The notes below the pieces were generated by a model, which was not told the origin of the DNA, made no database searches, and was given only the letters and a program-made list of their open reading frames with translations. The translations under genes and the position numbers were made by a program. From Evansella sp. LMS18 (lineage in GTDB: Bacteria; Bacillota; Bacilli; Bacillales; Salisediminibacteriaceae), in NCBI RefSeq assembly GCF_024362785.1, contig NZ_CP093301.1:3720001-3784000 (forward strand): DNA of 64,000 nucleotides. The letters are read 5' to 3'. This document shows positions 16,878 through 26,594 of the stretch, piece after piece (within the stretch, counting starts at the first letter, position 1; every line of letters begins with the position of its first letter).

Positions 16878-19730
16878 ATGAGTAACAGTGGAATTCGTTT
16901 TGACCAGGGGTGGAGCCAGTTTTACGGACCAAACCTGGGTTATATGCTGGAGTTATACGAGGATTACAGGGAAAATCCTGAATCAGTCAGTGAAGAGCTG
17001 AGTATCTTTTTCGAAAAATGGGGAGCTCCTTCCTTATCAGAAGACAAAACAGGAGAGACATCATCTTCTCCTGCTTCGGGATATTCTGAAGATAGTATTT
17101 TCAGTGCCGCTAATGCTATTAAACTTGCGGAAGCTATCCGCAGAAATGGTCATCTGTTAGCGGATATATCTCCTCTTGAAGAAGACAGAGGCGACGAATC
17201 GTTCGAATATGAAGACTATGATCTCACCGAAGATGCGTTGAGAAGACTGCCTGCAAAACTTCTCGCCCCTCACGCACCTGCGCATGTGAAAGATGGTTTG
17301 GATGCGATCAAGCATCTGAGAAAAGTTTATACAAGTACAATGGCATTTGAATTCAATCAGGTGCACGATATAGAGGAACGCTACTGGCTGCTGAAAATGG
17401 TGGAATCGGGAGAGTACAAGCCTGACTTTACTCCGGAGACAAAAATAGAGGTCCTTGAGCGTCTGAACAAGGTGGAAGGCTTTGAGCATTTTCTGCACAA
17501 AACATTTGTCGGACAGAAGCGCTTTTCCATAGAAGGCCTTGATGCTATGGTGCCGCTGCTCGATGATCTTGTGAGGGAATCCTGCCAGGACGGCATGGAA
17601 AATATCATGATTGGCATGGCCCACAGAGGACGCCTGAATGTCCTGGCTCATGTGCTTGGCAAACCATACGAAGCAATCTTTTCAGAATTCCATGATGCGC
17701 CAAACAAGGAACTCGTTCCGTCGGAAGGTTCAATCGGCATTAACTATGGCTGGACTGGGGACGTAAAATATCATCTGGGTGCTGACCGTGAAATCAAAGG
17801 TGAGACTGCTCAGGCGACAGTTACACTGGCCAATAACCCGAGTCATCTGGAATTCGTCAATCCGGTTGTTGAAGGGTTCGCAAGAGCAGCACAGGACGAC
17901 CGGACAGAGCCTGGATACCCTAAACAGGACCAGAGAAAAGCTATGGCTGTCCTTATCCATGGCGACGCTGCGTTCCCGGGGCAGGGAGTGGTTGCCGAAA
18001 CCCTTAACCTTAGTAAGCTACGAGGATATGCAACTGGAGGAACCGTCCATCTCATTGCCAATAATATGATCGGTTTTACGACAACGAGCTCAGATTCCAG
18101 GTCAACGACATATGCCAGCGACCTGGCAAAAGGATATGAAGTGCCTGTTATCCACGTAAATGCGGATGATCCGGAAGCATGTGTGGCTGCGGCTCATTTA
18201 GCTTATTTGTACAGAAGGAAGTTCAGAAAGGATATTGTTATCGACCTGATTGGTTACCGCAGGTTCGGCCATAACGAAATGGATGAGCCTCTAGCGACAC
18301 AGCCGAAGCTGTATAAGAAAATCAAGAAGCATCCTACTGTTTACAACTTGTACGGACAGCAGCTTGTTGAGGAAAACATAATCAGCAGCAATGAGATTGA
18401 TGAACGAAGACAATCCTTCCTTAAGGACCTTGAAGGGCAGTTTGAAGAAGTAAAGAAAAAGAAAAAGTCGGAAGTTGACGATGAAATGCAGCCTCCTGAG
18501 TATGTACGAAACACACTTGGAGGAATTGAGACAAAGGTGGATTCGGACGTACTTGCCAGAATAAATAAGGAGTTACTGGAATTCCCGGAGGAGTTCAACG
18601 TATTTCCTAAACTTGAGAAAATACTTAAAAGAAGGCTTCATGCTTTTGATGAAGGGGGCAAAATCGACTGGGCACTTGCTGAGACGCTGTCCCTTGCAAG
18701 TATTATAAATGACGGTACGCCTATCCGGATGACAGGGCAGGATACGGAAAGAGGAACGTTCTCACAAAGGCATATAGTACTCCATGACCATGAAACAGAC
18801 AAAATTTATTCGCCATTGCATACAATGCCTTCCGCTAAAGCATCATTCGCGGTGTTTAACAGCCCGCTTTCCGAGATGGCCTGTGTCGGCTTCGAATACG
18901 GTTATAATGTACATGCACCTGAAACCCTCACTATCTGGGAAGCACAATATGGGGACTTCTCCAATGGGGCACAGGTGATGTTTGACCAGTTCATTTCCGC
19001 CGGAAGAGCAAAATGGGGTCAGAAATCAGGTCTTGTTCTCCTCCTGCCTCACGGGTATGAAGGCCAGGGACCTGAGCATTCCAGCGGCCGTGTGGAAAGG
19101 TTCCTGCAGCTTGCTGCCGAGAATAACTGGCATGTTGCCAACTTAACAAAGGCAAGTCAGTACTTCCATATTCTCAGACGACAGGCAGAGTTACTTGGAA
19201 AAGATGAAGTGAGGCCGCTCGTTATTATGACACCGAAGAGCCTGCTTAGAAATGAAAGAGTTGCTTCTTCCGTAGCAGATCTTTCAGAAGGGAAGTTCCA
19301 GCCTGTAGTAATGCAGCCTGGCCTGGGAGAAGAAAAAGAAAAAATAAAGCGAATTGTTTTCTGCTCAGGAAAAATAGCTGTTGATCTTGAGGAAGCACTT
19401 GAAGAATACGGAAATCCTGACTGGCTTCATATAGCACGTGTGGAAGAACTATATCCGTTCCCGACAGAACAAGTACAAAAAATTCAGCAGGAATACCCGA
19501 ACGTGGAAGAGTGGGTCTGGGTCCAGGAGGAACCGCGAAATATGGGTCCATGGCACTACGCCCTTCCTTATCTCCGTGATATCGGAGGCGATGACATGCC
19601 ATTGAGGTATATTGGCCGCCGCCGCCGCTCAAGTACTGCTGAAGGAGATCCTAAAACACATAAAAAAGAACAGCAACGCATTATAAATGAAGCTCTGACT
19701 CGAAACAGTGAAGGGAGAGACGGGAAATGA
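16878..19730 (+). CDS. odhA: 2-oxoglutarate dehydrogenase E1 component
   Basis: Thiamine-diphosphate-dependent decarboxylase of the 2-oxoglutarate dehydrogenase complex (TCA cycle). 950 residues, the usual length. It carries the N-terminal E2-binding segment, [12 protein letters not shown], the ThDP-binding GDAAFPGQG...NN motif (about 362-390), the HNEMDEP block, and the E1 signature near [12 protein letters not shown]. The start follows a GGAGGG site. odhB overlaps its stop by 4 bases (ATGA), indicating translational coupling and balanced subunit synthesis. Confidence 0.98.
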   Translation: MSNSGIRFDQGWSQFYGPNLGYMLELYEDYRENPESVSEELSIFFEKWGAPSLSEDKTGETSSSPASGYSEDSIFSAANAIKLAEAIRRNGHLLADISPLEEDRGDESFEYEDYDLTEDALRRLPAKLLAPHAPAHVKDGLDAIKHLRKVYTSTMAFEFNQVHDIEERYWLLKMVESGEYKPDFTPETKIEVLERLNKVEGFEHFLHKTFVGQKRFSIEGLDAMVPLLDDLVRESCQDGMENIMIGMAHRGRLNVLAHVLGKPYEAIFSEFHDAPNKELVPSEGSIGINYGWTGDVKYHLGADREIKGETAQATVTLANNPSHLEFVNPVVEGFARAAQDDRTEPGYPKQDQRKAMAVLIHGDAAFPGQGVVAETLNLSKLRGYATGGTVHLIANNMIGFTTTSSDSRSTTYASDLAKGYEVPVIHVNADDPEACVAAAHLAYLYRRKFRKDIVIDLIGYRRFGHNEMDEPLATQPKLYKKIKKHPTVYNLYGQQLVEENIISSNEIDERRQSFLKDLEGQFEEVKKKKKSEVDDEMQPPEYVRNTLGGIETKVDSDVLARINKELLEFPEEFNVFPKLEKILKRRLHAFDEGGKIDWALAETLSLASIINDGTPIRMTGQDTERGTFSQRHIVLHDHETDKIYSPLHTMPSAKASFAVFNSPLSEMACVGFEYGYNVHAPETLTIWEAQYGDFSNGAQVMFDQFISAGRAKWGQKSGLVLLLPHGYEGQGPEHSSGRVERFLQLAAENNWHVANLTKASQYFHILRRQAELLGKDEVRPLVIMTPKSLLRNERVASSVADLSEGKFQPVVMQPGLGEEKEKIKRIVFCSGKIAVDLEEALEEYGNPDWLHIARVEELYPFPTEQVQKIQQEYPNVEEWVWVQEEPRNMGPWHYALPYLRDIGGDDMPLRYIGRRRRSSTAEGDPKTHKKEQQRIINEALTRNSEGRDGK

Positions 19731-21001
19731 TAGAAATAAAAGTTCCTGAATTAGCAGAATCCGTTACAGAAGGCACGGTAGCAGAATGGCTTAAGCAGCC
19801 AGGTGACTACGTGGAAAAAGGGGAAGACCTCGTAGAGCTTGAAACAGATAAAGTAAATGTGGAAATTTCAGCCGAAGAAGCTGGTGTACTGAAGGAAACA
19901 CTTGCAGAAGCAGGGGATACTGTAAAAGTAGGCGATGTGATTGCAAAAATTGATGCATCAGGAGAAGGGAGCGGTGACGCTTCCTCCGGTTCAGCAGAAG
20001 AAAAACCTGCAGATAAAGGTGAAACATCTGCAGAGGCGCAGGATACTGGAAGTGAAGCCCGGGAGGAACAGCAGGAAGAAACTTCCGGCCAGCAATCCCG
20101 TCCAATCGCATCTCCAGCAGCACGAAAGCTTGCGAGAGAAAAAGGAATCGACCTGAACGAGATTTCTTCAAGGGATCCTCTTGGAAGAGTCAGGAAAGAG
20201 GACGTCCTGGAGCATGAGGCAGGCCAGCAGAAAAAAGCTGAACCTAAGCAGGAAAAGCCAAAGGCTCAACAGTCAGAGGCACCTAAAGATAATCCAGCAA
20301 AACCAGTTGAAAGAATCCGCATGTCACGCCGCCGCCAGACAATCGCTAAACGCCTTGTTGAAGCGCAGCAGACAGCAGCCATGCTGACAACGTTTAACGA
20401 AGTGGACATGACAAACCTTATGGACCTTCGTAAACGCAGAAAAGATAAGTTCCTCGACAAAAACGGGGTTAAGCTTGGATTTATGTCATTCTTCACTAAA
20501 GCGGTAGTAGGGGCGTTAAAACAGTATCCTTACGTAAACGCAGAGATACAAGGTGATGAACTCGTTCTGAAGAAGTTCTATGATATTGGTGTGGCAGTGT
20601 CCACCGAAGAAGGTCTTGTTGTTCCGGTACTCAGGGATGCAGACAGACTGGACTTCGCAGGTATTGAACGTGAAATCGGCAACCTGGCTAAAAAAGCCCA
20701 CGACAAAAAACTTGGATTAAACGACTTGCAGGGCGGAACGTTCACTATCACAAATGGAGGAGTATTTGGTTCCCTGTTCTCCACTCCTATCCTGAACACT
20801 CCACAGGTAGGTATCCTTGGAATGCATACTGTACAGATGCGCCCTGTCGCAATCGACAATGAGCGTTTTGAAAATCGCCCGATGATGTATATTGCTCTGT
20901 CATATGACCATCGTGTGATTGACGGAAAAGACGCTGTTGGATTCCTGGTTAAAGTAAAAGAATTAATAGAAGACCCTGAGTCCCTGTTGCTGGAAGGTTA
21001 A
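19727..21001 (+). CDS. odhB: dihydrolipoyl succinyltransferase, E2 of 2-oxoglutarate dehydrogenase
   Basis: 424 residues. An N-terminal lipoyl domain with ETDKVNVE (lipoyl-Lys42) is followed by an acidic, Ala/Glu-rich linker, the peripheral subunit-binding domain (about 124-160, [15 protein letters not shown]), a second charged linker and the catalytic domain ending in [12 protein letters not shown] with catalytic His395. It transfers the succinyl group to CoA and forms the core of the complex. No E3 gene is present nearby; E3 is normally shared with pyruvate dehydrogenase. Confidence 0.98.
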   Translation: MIEIKVPELAESVTEGTVAEWLKQPGDYVEKGEDLVELETDKVNVEISAEEAGVLKETLAEAGDTVKVGDVIAKIDASGEGSGDASSGSAEEKPADKGETSAEAQDTGSEAREEQQEETSGQQSRPIASPAARKLAREKGIDLNEISSRDPLGRVRKEDVLEHEAGQQKKAEPKQEKPKAQQSEAPKDNPAKPVERIRMSRRRQTIAKRLVEAQQTAAMLTTFNEVDMTNLMDLRKRRKDKFLDKNGVKLGFMSFFTKAVVGALKQYPYVNAEIQGDELVLKKFYDIGVAVSTEEGLVVPVLRDADRLDFAGIEREIGNLAKKAHDKKLGLNDLQGGTFTITNGGVFGSLFSTPILNTPQVGILGMHTVQMRPVAIDNERFENRPMMYIALSYDHRVIDGKDAVGFLVKVKELIEDPESLLLEG

Positions 21002-21090
21002 TAGTAGACGTTCATACAAAAGGCTGTAAATGAAACCAGTGGGTTACGTTTTATGGAGCATCGCTTAAAAACAGTAGTTATATATAAAAA

Positions 21091-21124
21091 AAGAGAAACT
21101 CGCCAAATGGCGAGTTCTTTTTTT
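21091..21124. terminator. terminator of odhAB, bidirectional in shape
   Basis: AACTCGCC (21097-21104) pairs with GGCGAGTT (21109-21116) across AAAT, followed by CTTTTTTT and preceded by an A-run. Confidence 0.85.
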
Positions 21125-21204
21125 GGAATATAGAACTTAATTTAGGTTGGAAATAACAGACGAAGCTGCTTGAACTGATACGGCTGACTTATTTAACCAG
21201 CATT

Positions 21205-21400
21205 AGTAAAATAAACGGAGATTTTCCGTTTATAAGAGATTAGTGCTAGTTTCGGGTGAATATAAGGGAAGGTTTTCCGCTTATACAAAGAAAAGTCTCC
21301 CATTTTCGTCCTTTTTGAGTTAATAGGGGGAATTTGTCCGTTTATTTATGCGTGTTTTAATAAATATTAGGAACTAACCGGAATTTCTCCGTCTAATGAA
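21205..21400. repeat. degenerate array of TAAACGGA-TTTTCCGTTTAT palindromes
   Basis: Four units of about 25 bp begin near 21211, 21261, 21321 and 21375. Each is an imperfect palindrome around GGA..TTTCCG flanked by TAA/TTA, and they are spaced 50-60 bp apart. The same unit recurs at 46853-47042. In the remaining 170 bases before the HD-domain gene there is only a 15-bp direct repeat (GCTCAAGGGATGAAT, two copies). No gene was seen in 21125-21568. Confidence 0.7.
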
Positions 21401-21568
21401 GCCAGGGGAGGCAACCGCTCAGCTCAAGGGATGAATAATCCATCATTCAGGAATCCAACTGGTGAATTTTCTATGCTCAAGGGATGAATCCCCCTCCAGG
21501 ATCTATCTTTCCTGGCAATCAGATGAACAAGTGGAGAAATCCATTCAGATGTTCCCCCTTAAAATAGT

Positions 21569-22141
21569 TTAATCAGGAAAAACAGTCTCAATCTGTTTTT
21601 TCAGTTCCAGAAAGAAAGGAGGCTCATCAGTATTTTCAACCAGTGCCTCATAAAGGCTTTCATAATACCACTTTTGTTTATCCCTGCCTTTTTTGAAAGA
21701 TTCCCACATACTTTCTCCGGCAATCTCCATGCTCTCTTCCATTGATATGAGATTATGAAGCTTATCAGCACAAATAACATATTTTAACGAAAGAGAAGCT
21801 TTGCCGGCCTTGTTAATCGTTTCTGTTTTTCTTTCAGTCCAGCTTTTCTTTTTATCTGCTTCGGAGGCCCCTCTGACAAGCTCGGTTATGTCCTTGCCAA
21901 ATTGGTGTTCAATCTCAGCGAGTTCAATTTCTGTGTCTTCCCATACATCGTGGAGTATTACGGCACAGGTTATGTTTGTTTTCATCTCGGCAGGGAAGTC
22001 TGCTTCAGTCAGGAAGGGCTGGGCGAACAGTGCAGCAGTAACAGGGTGGGTGACATAAGGTAAATCCGAAGTTTTTCTGACCTGGCCAGCATGAGCTTCT
22101 GATGCAAAAGCAACTGCTTTATGGATTACCATAAAGTCCAA
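21569..22141 (-). CDS. HD-domain hydrolase, small alarmone hydrolase (MESH1/RelA-hydrolase)-like
   Basis: 190 residues, a single HD domain with the metal ligands of RelA/SpoT-type hydrolases: His in THPV (32), HD (64-65) and the ED pair of HDVWEDT (68-69), with a later KYVICADKLHNL motif. Relatives remove the 3' pyrophosphate of (p)ppGpp, but other HD proteins have other substrates, so the alarmone role is inferred. A GTG three codons upstream is in frame; the TTG at 22141 is preferred because AAGGAGG lies 8 bases before it. Confidence 0.8.
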   Translation of the reverse strand: MDFMVIHKAVAFASEAHAGQVRKTSDLPYVTHPVTAALFAQPFLTEADFPAEMKTNITCAVILHDVWEDTEIELAEIEHQFGKDITELVRGASEADKKKSWTERKTETINKAGKASLSLKYVICADKLHNLISMEESMEIAGESMWESFKKGRDKQKWYYESLYEALVENTDEPPFFLELKKQIETVFPD

Positions 22142-22216
22142 ATAATCCACCTCCTTCTCCTTTTAAAGTGTAGTCAGTATTCTCAATTATGATAACATAG
22201 CATTGTAAAAAGAAAA

Positions 22217-22246
22217 AAAGCGCCTGGTGCAAAGGCGCTTTAAAAA
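22217..22246 (-). terminator. terminator downstream of the YjcZ-type gene
   Basis: AAAGCGCCT (22217-22225) pairs with AGGCGCTTT (22233-22241). On the minus strand it is followed by a T-rich run. It lies between the YjcZ-type gene and the HD gene. Confidence 0.75.
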
Positions 22247-22268
22247 GAAGGGAAGCTGGAAAAGCCGT

Positions 22269-22388
22269 CTAGAATCGTACTACTGCTGCTCCGATAATAA
22301 CGAGCAGTATGAACAGGACAAGTACTAAAGCAAAACCGGATCCATAGCTATATCCTGGTTTACAATAACCGTAGTGGTAGTAACTCAT
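22269..22388 (-). CDS. YjcZ-family sporulation-type small protein
   Basis: A 39-residue peptide. A tyrosine/glycine-rich N-terminus with one cysteine precedes a single hydrophobic helix (about 19-37). This is the pattern of the short YjcZ-like proteins of Bacillus, several of which are made during sporulation. The ATG has an AAAGGGGGTGG site 7 bases upstream. No function is established for the family. Confidence 0.85.
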   Translation of the reverse strand: MSYYHYGYCKPGYSYGSGFALVLVLFILLVIIGAAVVRF

Positions 22389-22667
22389 CTGTAGCCACCC
22401 CCTTTCAATAAGGGTTAATACAGAGTATGTAATAGAGCGCAGCTTGTATAGTTATTAAACTAGCATCAATGGGAATTGATTGAAAAGTTGATAGATGGAT
22501 AACTACATTTAAATATGTGTAGAATGAACTGCTTATTTTACAGTAATGGAGTAGAGGAATAGTAAAGGATTATGAACTCATAGTGAGTTCTGGATAAAGA
22601 AACATGCTTAAGGAGCGTATGATCAGGTAATATAATAATATATAAGTAAAAAAGGAGCCGCCAATCT

Positions 22668-23339
22668 ATGCCGAAAAAATTATTAATCAAACTTGCACTA
22701 TTTGCAGCGATAATATTACTGCTGCTCTGGATAAATCAGTCCTACCTTAGATTACATCCTGAAGAAATTCAGGAAAGAATGCTTTCCCTTGGCTGGTGGG
22801 CTCCATTTGTGTTCATATTAATTTTTGCTCTCCGGCCCTTTGTTTTATTTCCTGCTTCCATCCTCGCTATAGCAGGGGGACTGTCATTCGGACCGTTCCT
22901 GGGGCCGCTTGTGACTTATATTGGATCTTTATCAGGAGCAGCATTGTCGTTCCTGGCTGTCAGAAAAGCAGGGAAGTCAGTAGTCCAGCGGAACTGGAAA
23001 GGAAAAGGGGAAAAGATTCAGCGGAGAATTGAAAAAAACGGTTTTTTCTATATTCTGGCGCTGAGATTGATCCCGGTTATAAATTTTGACTTTGTAAGTT
23101 ATTTATCCGGGCTTTCCCGGGTACGATTCAGTAAATATATAGGTGCTACGATGGTGGGAATTATTCCTGGTACTCTCGCTTTTAATCTGCTCGGAGCCAC
23201 CTTTGCTGATTTGGAGTGGCCATTGATTCTGCTAACAGCTCTTATGTTTATTATTGCTTTTACAGTACCAGTCATCATAAGAAAACGTATGGAGAAGAAA
23301 AACGTTCCGATTGACCTTCTGCCGGACGAACAGCTTTGA
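22668..23339 (+). CDS. TVP38/TMEM64 (VTT/DedA-superfamily) membrane protein
   Basis: 223 residues with about six membrane segments. The conserved central VTT region is visible as FALRPFVLFPASILAIAGGLSFGPFLG and LRLIPVINFDFVSYLSGLSRVRFSKY, followed by GIIPGTLAFNLLGA. Relatives include B. subtilis YtxB/YdjX-type proteins; some superfamily members are lipid scramblases or transporters, but the substrate here is unknown. A good AAGGAG site precedes the ATG, and a bidirectional terminator separates it from the convergent gene. Confidence 0.88.
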   Translation: MPKKLLIKLALFAAIILLLLWINQSYLRLHPEEIQERMLSLGWWAPFVFILIFALRPFVLFPASILAIAGGLSFGPFLGPLVTYIGSLSGAALSFLAVRKAGKSVVQRNWKGKGEKIQRRIEKNGFFYILALRLIPVINFDFVSYLSGLSRVRFSKYIGATMVGIIPGTLAFNLLGATFADLEWPLILLTALMFIIAFTVPVIIRKRMEKKNVPIDLLPDEQL

Positions 23340-23375
23340 TTTTCACTCAGTAAAAAGAAACGCAGGCAAAATCAA

Positions 23376-23411
23376 TAAACGAGCAGGCAGTTTGCCGGCT
23401 CGTTTATTTTT
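23376..23411. terminator. bidirectional terminator between convergent genes
   Basis: TAAACGAGC (23376-23384) pairs with GCTCGTTTA (23398-23406), flanked by A- and T-rich runs. It serves the TVP38 gene (+) and the gene ending at 23404 (-). Confidence 0.8.
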
Positions 23412-23721
23412 GTTTATAAAGTGAATAGCCAACCATAAGAAAGGAGAGCACGATAAGGTACAAAAGGGAAAACCAGATCCAGCTCATTCCCTGTAATATC
23501 GGCAGAGCGACAGAGAGCCCTCCATTTACAATGATGAGCGGGTAAAACCATTCACGCCTCAGTTTTGGGAGAAAGATAAAAAAGGCTGCTATGCTAACCA
23601 CCACTGTAAAGGTAACAGCCATAAAAAAAGGATATTGGCGGACCGCTTCTGCCGAGTAAAACAAATATGACGTTCCTCCAAGCAACAGTAAGGAAAAAAC
23701 TAAATAATCTTTATTTTCCAT
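23404..23721 (-). CDS. small integral membrane protein
   Basis: 105 residues with about four predicted membrane segments (8-22, 32-52, 59-75, 80-100). Not recognised. An AAAGGAG site lies 8 bases before the ATG, supporting expression. It is convergent with the TVP38 gene and not obviously coupled to any neighbour. Confidence 0.75.
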   Translation of the reverse strand: MENKDYLVFSLLLLGGTSYLFYSAEAVRQYPFFMAVTFTVVVSIAAFFIFLPKLRREWFYPLIIVNGGLSVALPILQGMSWIWFSLLYLIVLSFLMVGYSLYKQK

Positions 23722-23747
23722 AGGCAGCTCCTTTCCCTGAGACGTGG

Positions 23748-23911
23748 TTTTATCCCGATGAAATCGTCCATAAAACTCTCACCACAAAACCTGAGTTCAA
23801 CCGATGATGTTTAGGTGGGAGATAACGGACGGACGCTAACATCCCGATTGTTTCAACTAATAATCCGTGGGGGATGAACAAAACCCCCACGGATTGAAGG
23901 TTCACTTTATC
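23748..23911 (+). repeat. repeat family 2, copy 1 (~165 bp)
   Basis: Near-copy of 43558-43714. The pair shares TATCCCGATGAAA, GATAACGGACG..CTAACATCCCGATTG, and a CCGTGGGGGATGAACAAAA..CCCCACGG hairpin ending in GATTGAAGGTTCACTTTAT. It occupies almost the whole gap upstream of the next gene's stop. No reading frame. Confidence 0.85.
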
Positions 23912-23917
23912 CTGTAA

Positions 23918-24886
23918 CTAGTGTGTTTTGGCTGCTGTTACAGCAGTTTTTTCTTCGCCGGTTATAACCGGCTTTTTGCTGTATCTTGTTTTCCTGTATG
24001 AAACCCATCGGCTTGCAGTAAACATAATCAGAGCAATCCAGATAATTGAATAGGCAGCAAGATGAACAGCGGTGAAGGTTTCTCCGTACAAAAAGATTCC
24101 TAACAGCAGCATCATCGTAGGGGCAACGTACTGAAGGAAGCCCATAAGAGACAAAGGAATTCTTTTAGCACCGGCACCGAATAAGAGAAGCGGAACAGCA
24201 GTTGCTGCACCAGCGCCGGCTAAAAGCCAGAAAGTCGCTGTATCACCTGCATAAAACACTGCTGATGATAAACCGTGCTGAATGATCAGGAAGCCGGCTG
24301 CAAGAGGTATCATTATCAGCGTTTCAAGGGCCACCCCGTTTAGTGCGCCAACCTGTACGATTTTTTTAGTTAACCCATACAGGCCGAAACTGAATGCCAG
24401 CCCCAAGGCGACATATGGAAAAGAGCCGGATGCCGCTGTCAGTATAGTGACTGCCACGCCAGCCAAAATCACGGAAACCCATTGAACTTTCAAGAGCCGT
24501 TCCTTAAGGAAAATAACACCGAGGAGCACGCTCACCAGGGGATTTATATAATAACCAAGGCTTGCTTCTACAACCCGTTCATTTGCCACTGACCATATAT
24601 AAATATACCAGTTACCTGTAATTAATACAGCTGCGGCAGTCACTCCTGCAATCAGCCGGGGCTGCTTAAGTATTTTCTTCCATTCATTTATGAAACCTTT
24701 TCCTTTGCCCATAAGCAACAGCAACAGGGCAACGAATACAAGGGACCAGATAATTCTGTGCGCCAGGACTTCTTCCGACGGAACATGGTCCAGCAGCTTC
24801 CAGTATAACGGAAGGAGACCCCATATTATGTAAGCTCCAGCCCCGGAAAGTATCCCTAATTTTAAAGCGCTGTTTTCATTGTTCAT
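23918..24886 (-). CDS. rarD: RarD-type EamA-superfamily transporter
   Basis: 322 residues with ten predicted membrane segments in two five-helix halves. The N-terminus (ILSGAGAYIIWGLLPLYWK) and central EASLGYYINPLVSVLLGVIFLKERL are typical of RarD, a permease of the drug/metabolite transporter superfamily with no firmly established substrate. GGAG precedes the ATG by 8 bases. Confidence 0.9.
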   Translation of the reverse strand: MNNENSALKLGILSGAGAYIIWGLLPLYWKLLDHVPSEEVLAHRIIWSLVFVALLLLLMGKGKGFINEWKKILKQPRLIAGVTAAAVLITGNWYIYIWSVANERVVEASLGYYINPLVSVLLGVIFLKERLLKVQWVSVILAGVAVTILTAASGSFPYVALGLAFSFGLYGLTKKIVQVGALNGVALETLIMIPLAAGFLIIQHGLSSAVFYAGDTATFWLLAGAGAATAVPLLLFGAGAKRIPLSLMGFLQYVAPTMMLLLGIFLYGETFTAVHLAAYSIIWIALIMFTASRWVSYRKTRYSKKPVITGEEKTAVTAAKTH

Positions 24887-24999
24887 CCTGCATTCTCCAT
24901 TCTAGATAAATAGGAAACTATCAATTTCCTTTTCCGGATATAAGTTTATCCGGCCAGACACCTTCAGTAAGTTAATAACAGAGTTAATTATTAACGAAA

Positions 25000-25035
25000 A
25001 AAGAACAGGCTTTCCAGTTTTTACTGGTCAGCCTG
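25000..25035 (-). terminator. terminator of the phosphotransferase gene
   Basis: CAGGCTGACCAGT and ACTGGAAAGCCTG form an imperfect stem with an AAAA loop, followed on the minus strand by TTCTTTTTT. It overlaps the stop codon. Confidence 0.75.
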
Positions 25036-26074
25036 AAGGCATCCTTTTTCCCCGCTCTTCCATTGCCTGATTATATATTTTATCATAAGGAAGGTTAACG
25101 ACGGGAGATTCCCTGACAATTCGCTCCCTGATTTTCTGTAAAACTTCTTTTCTTTGCTCAGTAAGATCTTCCGGTTCCCATTCATGGTGGAGAATTCCAT
25201 ATAAATCACAGTCTCTCAGCCGGAGAAACAGATGGATTTTTTCGATTTCTTCGACAGGGAGATGGTTTTCCGATAAATACCCTTTCAAAAAGGCAGTGAA
25301 AAATTGTTCGCTGAATGCTGTGCGTTCTTCTGTTGTCCCGTCAAACATCCAGACAGAATAATATAAAGGCATTGCAAGGTCGTGTATGAAATAATGGTAG
25401 GAGCAATCGTCAAAGTCGAAAATCCAGAGCCGGGTGTTATCATAAAAGAAATTCCCTGAATGGAGATCTGTGTGTGTAAGACCGTATACGTTGTTTGTCT
25501 TAGGCAACGCAGAAATCAGGCTGATTAATTCGTACGTTTTATTTCTCACATCAGGGTCTTCTGGCATAAAATCAGCAAACAGTTTGCTGGACATTTCCAT
25601 ATAATCTTCTCTCAGAGCCGGCAGGTAGGGTGATGGCTTATATTTACCTGTCAGCCTGTGAAGCTCGCCCACAGCCTTACCCCAGTCGAAGAAAAGTTGA
25701 AGATTATTCCTGTTTTCCTGGATTTTCACTGCCTGGCCTTGAGCTTTTTCAAACATACTGACAAAGAAAGATGTGCCTTCTGTTTTAATCTCCTCCATAA
25801 GCTTCCCGTTCATTGATGGAAGGGGGCCGCATACTGCTGCGCCTTCGTTTTTTAAATAACGGAGCCAGTCCATTTCAGCTTCAATTTGCTCTCCTGAACG
25901 GTGGCTGGAGTGGCAGAATCTTAATATGGTTTCCTGATTATTTTTATTGCGTACACCGTAGATGAAATTTTCAAAACCTGCAAGCTCAGTTAAAGTTACC
26001 TTATCAGCTGAGAATAACTCGGCGCCTTTATGGAGTATCTCATCGGTAAAAAATTGTTTCGCTTCTTTTTTCAT
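25028..26074 (-). CDS. aminoglycoside-phosphotransferase-fold kinase
   Basis: 348 residues with the APH/choline-kinase fold. The catalytic loop is THTDLHSGNFFYD and the metal-binding motif is IFDFDDC, with an N-terminal FENFIYGV nucleotide-binding strand. Such Bacillus enzymes phosphorylate small alcohols such as homoserine, but the substrate is not predictable. The frame is open for 19 more codons, up to 26131. That extension lies inside the MITE-like copy B and has no ribosome binding site, so the ATG at 26074, after a GGGG-rich stretch, is taken as the start. The element lies only 25 bases upstream, so it may have displaced the original promoter. Confidence 0.85.
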   Translation of the reverse strand: MKKEAKQFFTDEILHKGAELFSADKVTLTELAGFENFIYGVRNKNNQETILRFCHSSHRSGEQIEAEMDWLRYLKNEGAAVCGPLPSMNGKLMEEIKTEGTSFFVSMFEKAQGQAVKIQENRNNLQLFFDWGKAVGELHRLTGKYKPSPYLPALREDYMEMSSKLFADFMPEDPDVRNKTYELISLISALPKTNNVYGLTHTDLHSGNFFYDNTRLWIFDFDDCSYHYFIHDLAMPLYYSVWMFDGTTEERTAFSEQFFTAFLKGYLSENHLPVEEIEKIHLFLRLRDCDLYGILHHEWEPEDLTEQRKEVLQKIRERIVRESPVVNLPYDKIYNQAMEERGKRMPSG

Positions 26075-26099
26075 CAGCCCCACTGTCCCTTCATTAAAT

Positions 26100-26333
26100 G
26101 AATCAATTTCAAGTTTCAAGATTTTCATCATTCATACGAACATTATCTTAAAATGTTACTTTGTTGTTCCATTTGCGCTTCAGACGGACGCGTTCTGCGG
26201 GCACGGCTTCAACTAATTTTTCCCGGCTGAACGCCGACAAAAATGGATTTTCAGCTCGCGCTTTTCCCGCCAGAGTCGCCGTCTTACGCTGCAATCGAAA
26301 AGTATGATCGGCTTTTTTAATCAAATCATATTT
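26100..26333 (+). mobile_element. MITE-like element, family 1 copy B (tandem with C)
   Basis: First of two tandem copies with an exact 234-bp period. Its left end (GAATCAATTTCA, 26100) lies 25 bases upstream of the kinase start. It is nearly identical to copy C through the conserved 160-bp core (26142-26305). Confidence 0.9.
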
Positions 26334-26584
26334 GAATCAATTTCAAAATTAAGGATTTTCATCTTTAAAACGAACGTTACCTTAAGGTGTTACTTTGTTG
26401 TTCCATTTGCGCTTCAGACGGACGCGTTCTGCGGGCACGGCTTCAACTAATTTTTCCCGGCTGAACGCCGTCAAAAATGGATTTTCAGCTCGCGCTTTTC
26501 CCGCCAGAGTCGCCGTCTTACGCTGCAATCGAAAAGTAAGTTCGTCTTTTTTTATCCAAAGACTATATATGAAATCATTCAAAT
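26334..26584 (+). mobile_element. MITE-like element, family 1 copy C (tandem with B)
   Basis: The most complete copy, about 250 bp. The left end GAATCAATTTCA and the right end TGAAATCATTCAAA resemble short terminal inverted repeats. Copies B and C share a junction at 26320-26340 and probably arose by tandem duplication. It ends 10 bases from the stop of the ArAE exporter gene. Confidence 0.9.
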
Positions 26585-26594
26585 GTATAATAAG

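Noticed and set aside
22389-22667. Possible riboswitch or small RNA upstream of the TVP38 gene
   Set aside because: No conserved aptamer pattern or stable hairpin with a T-run was seen.
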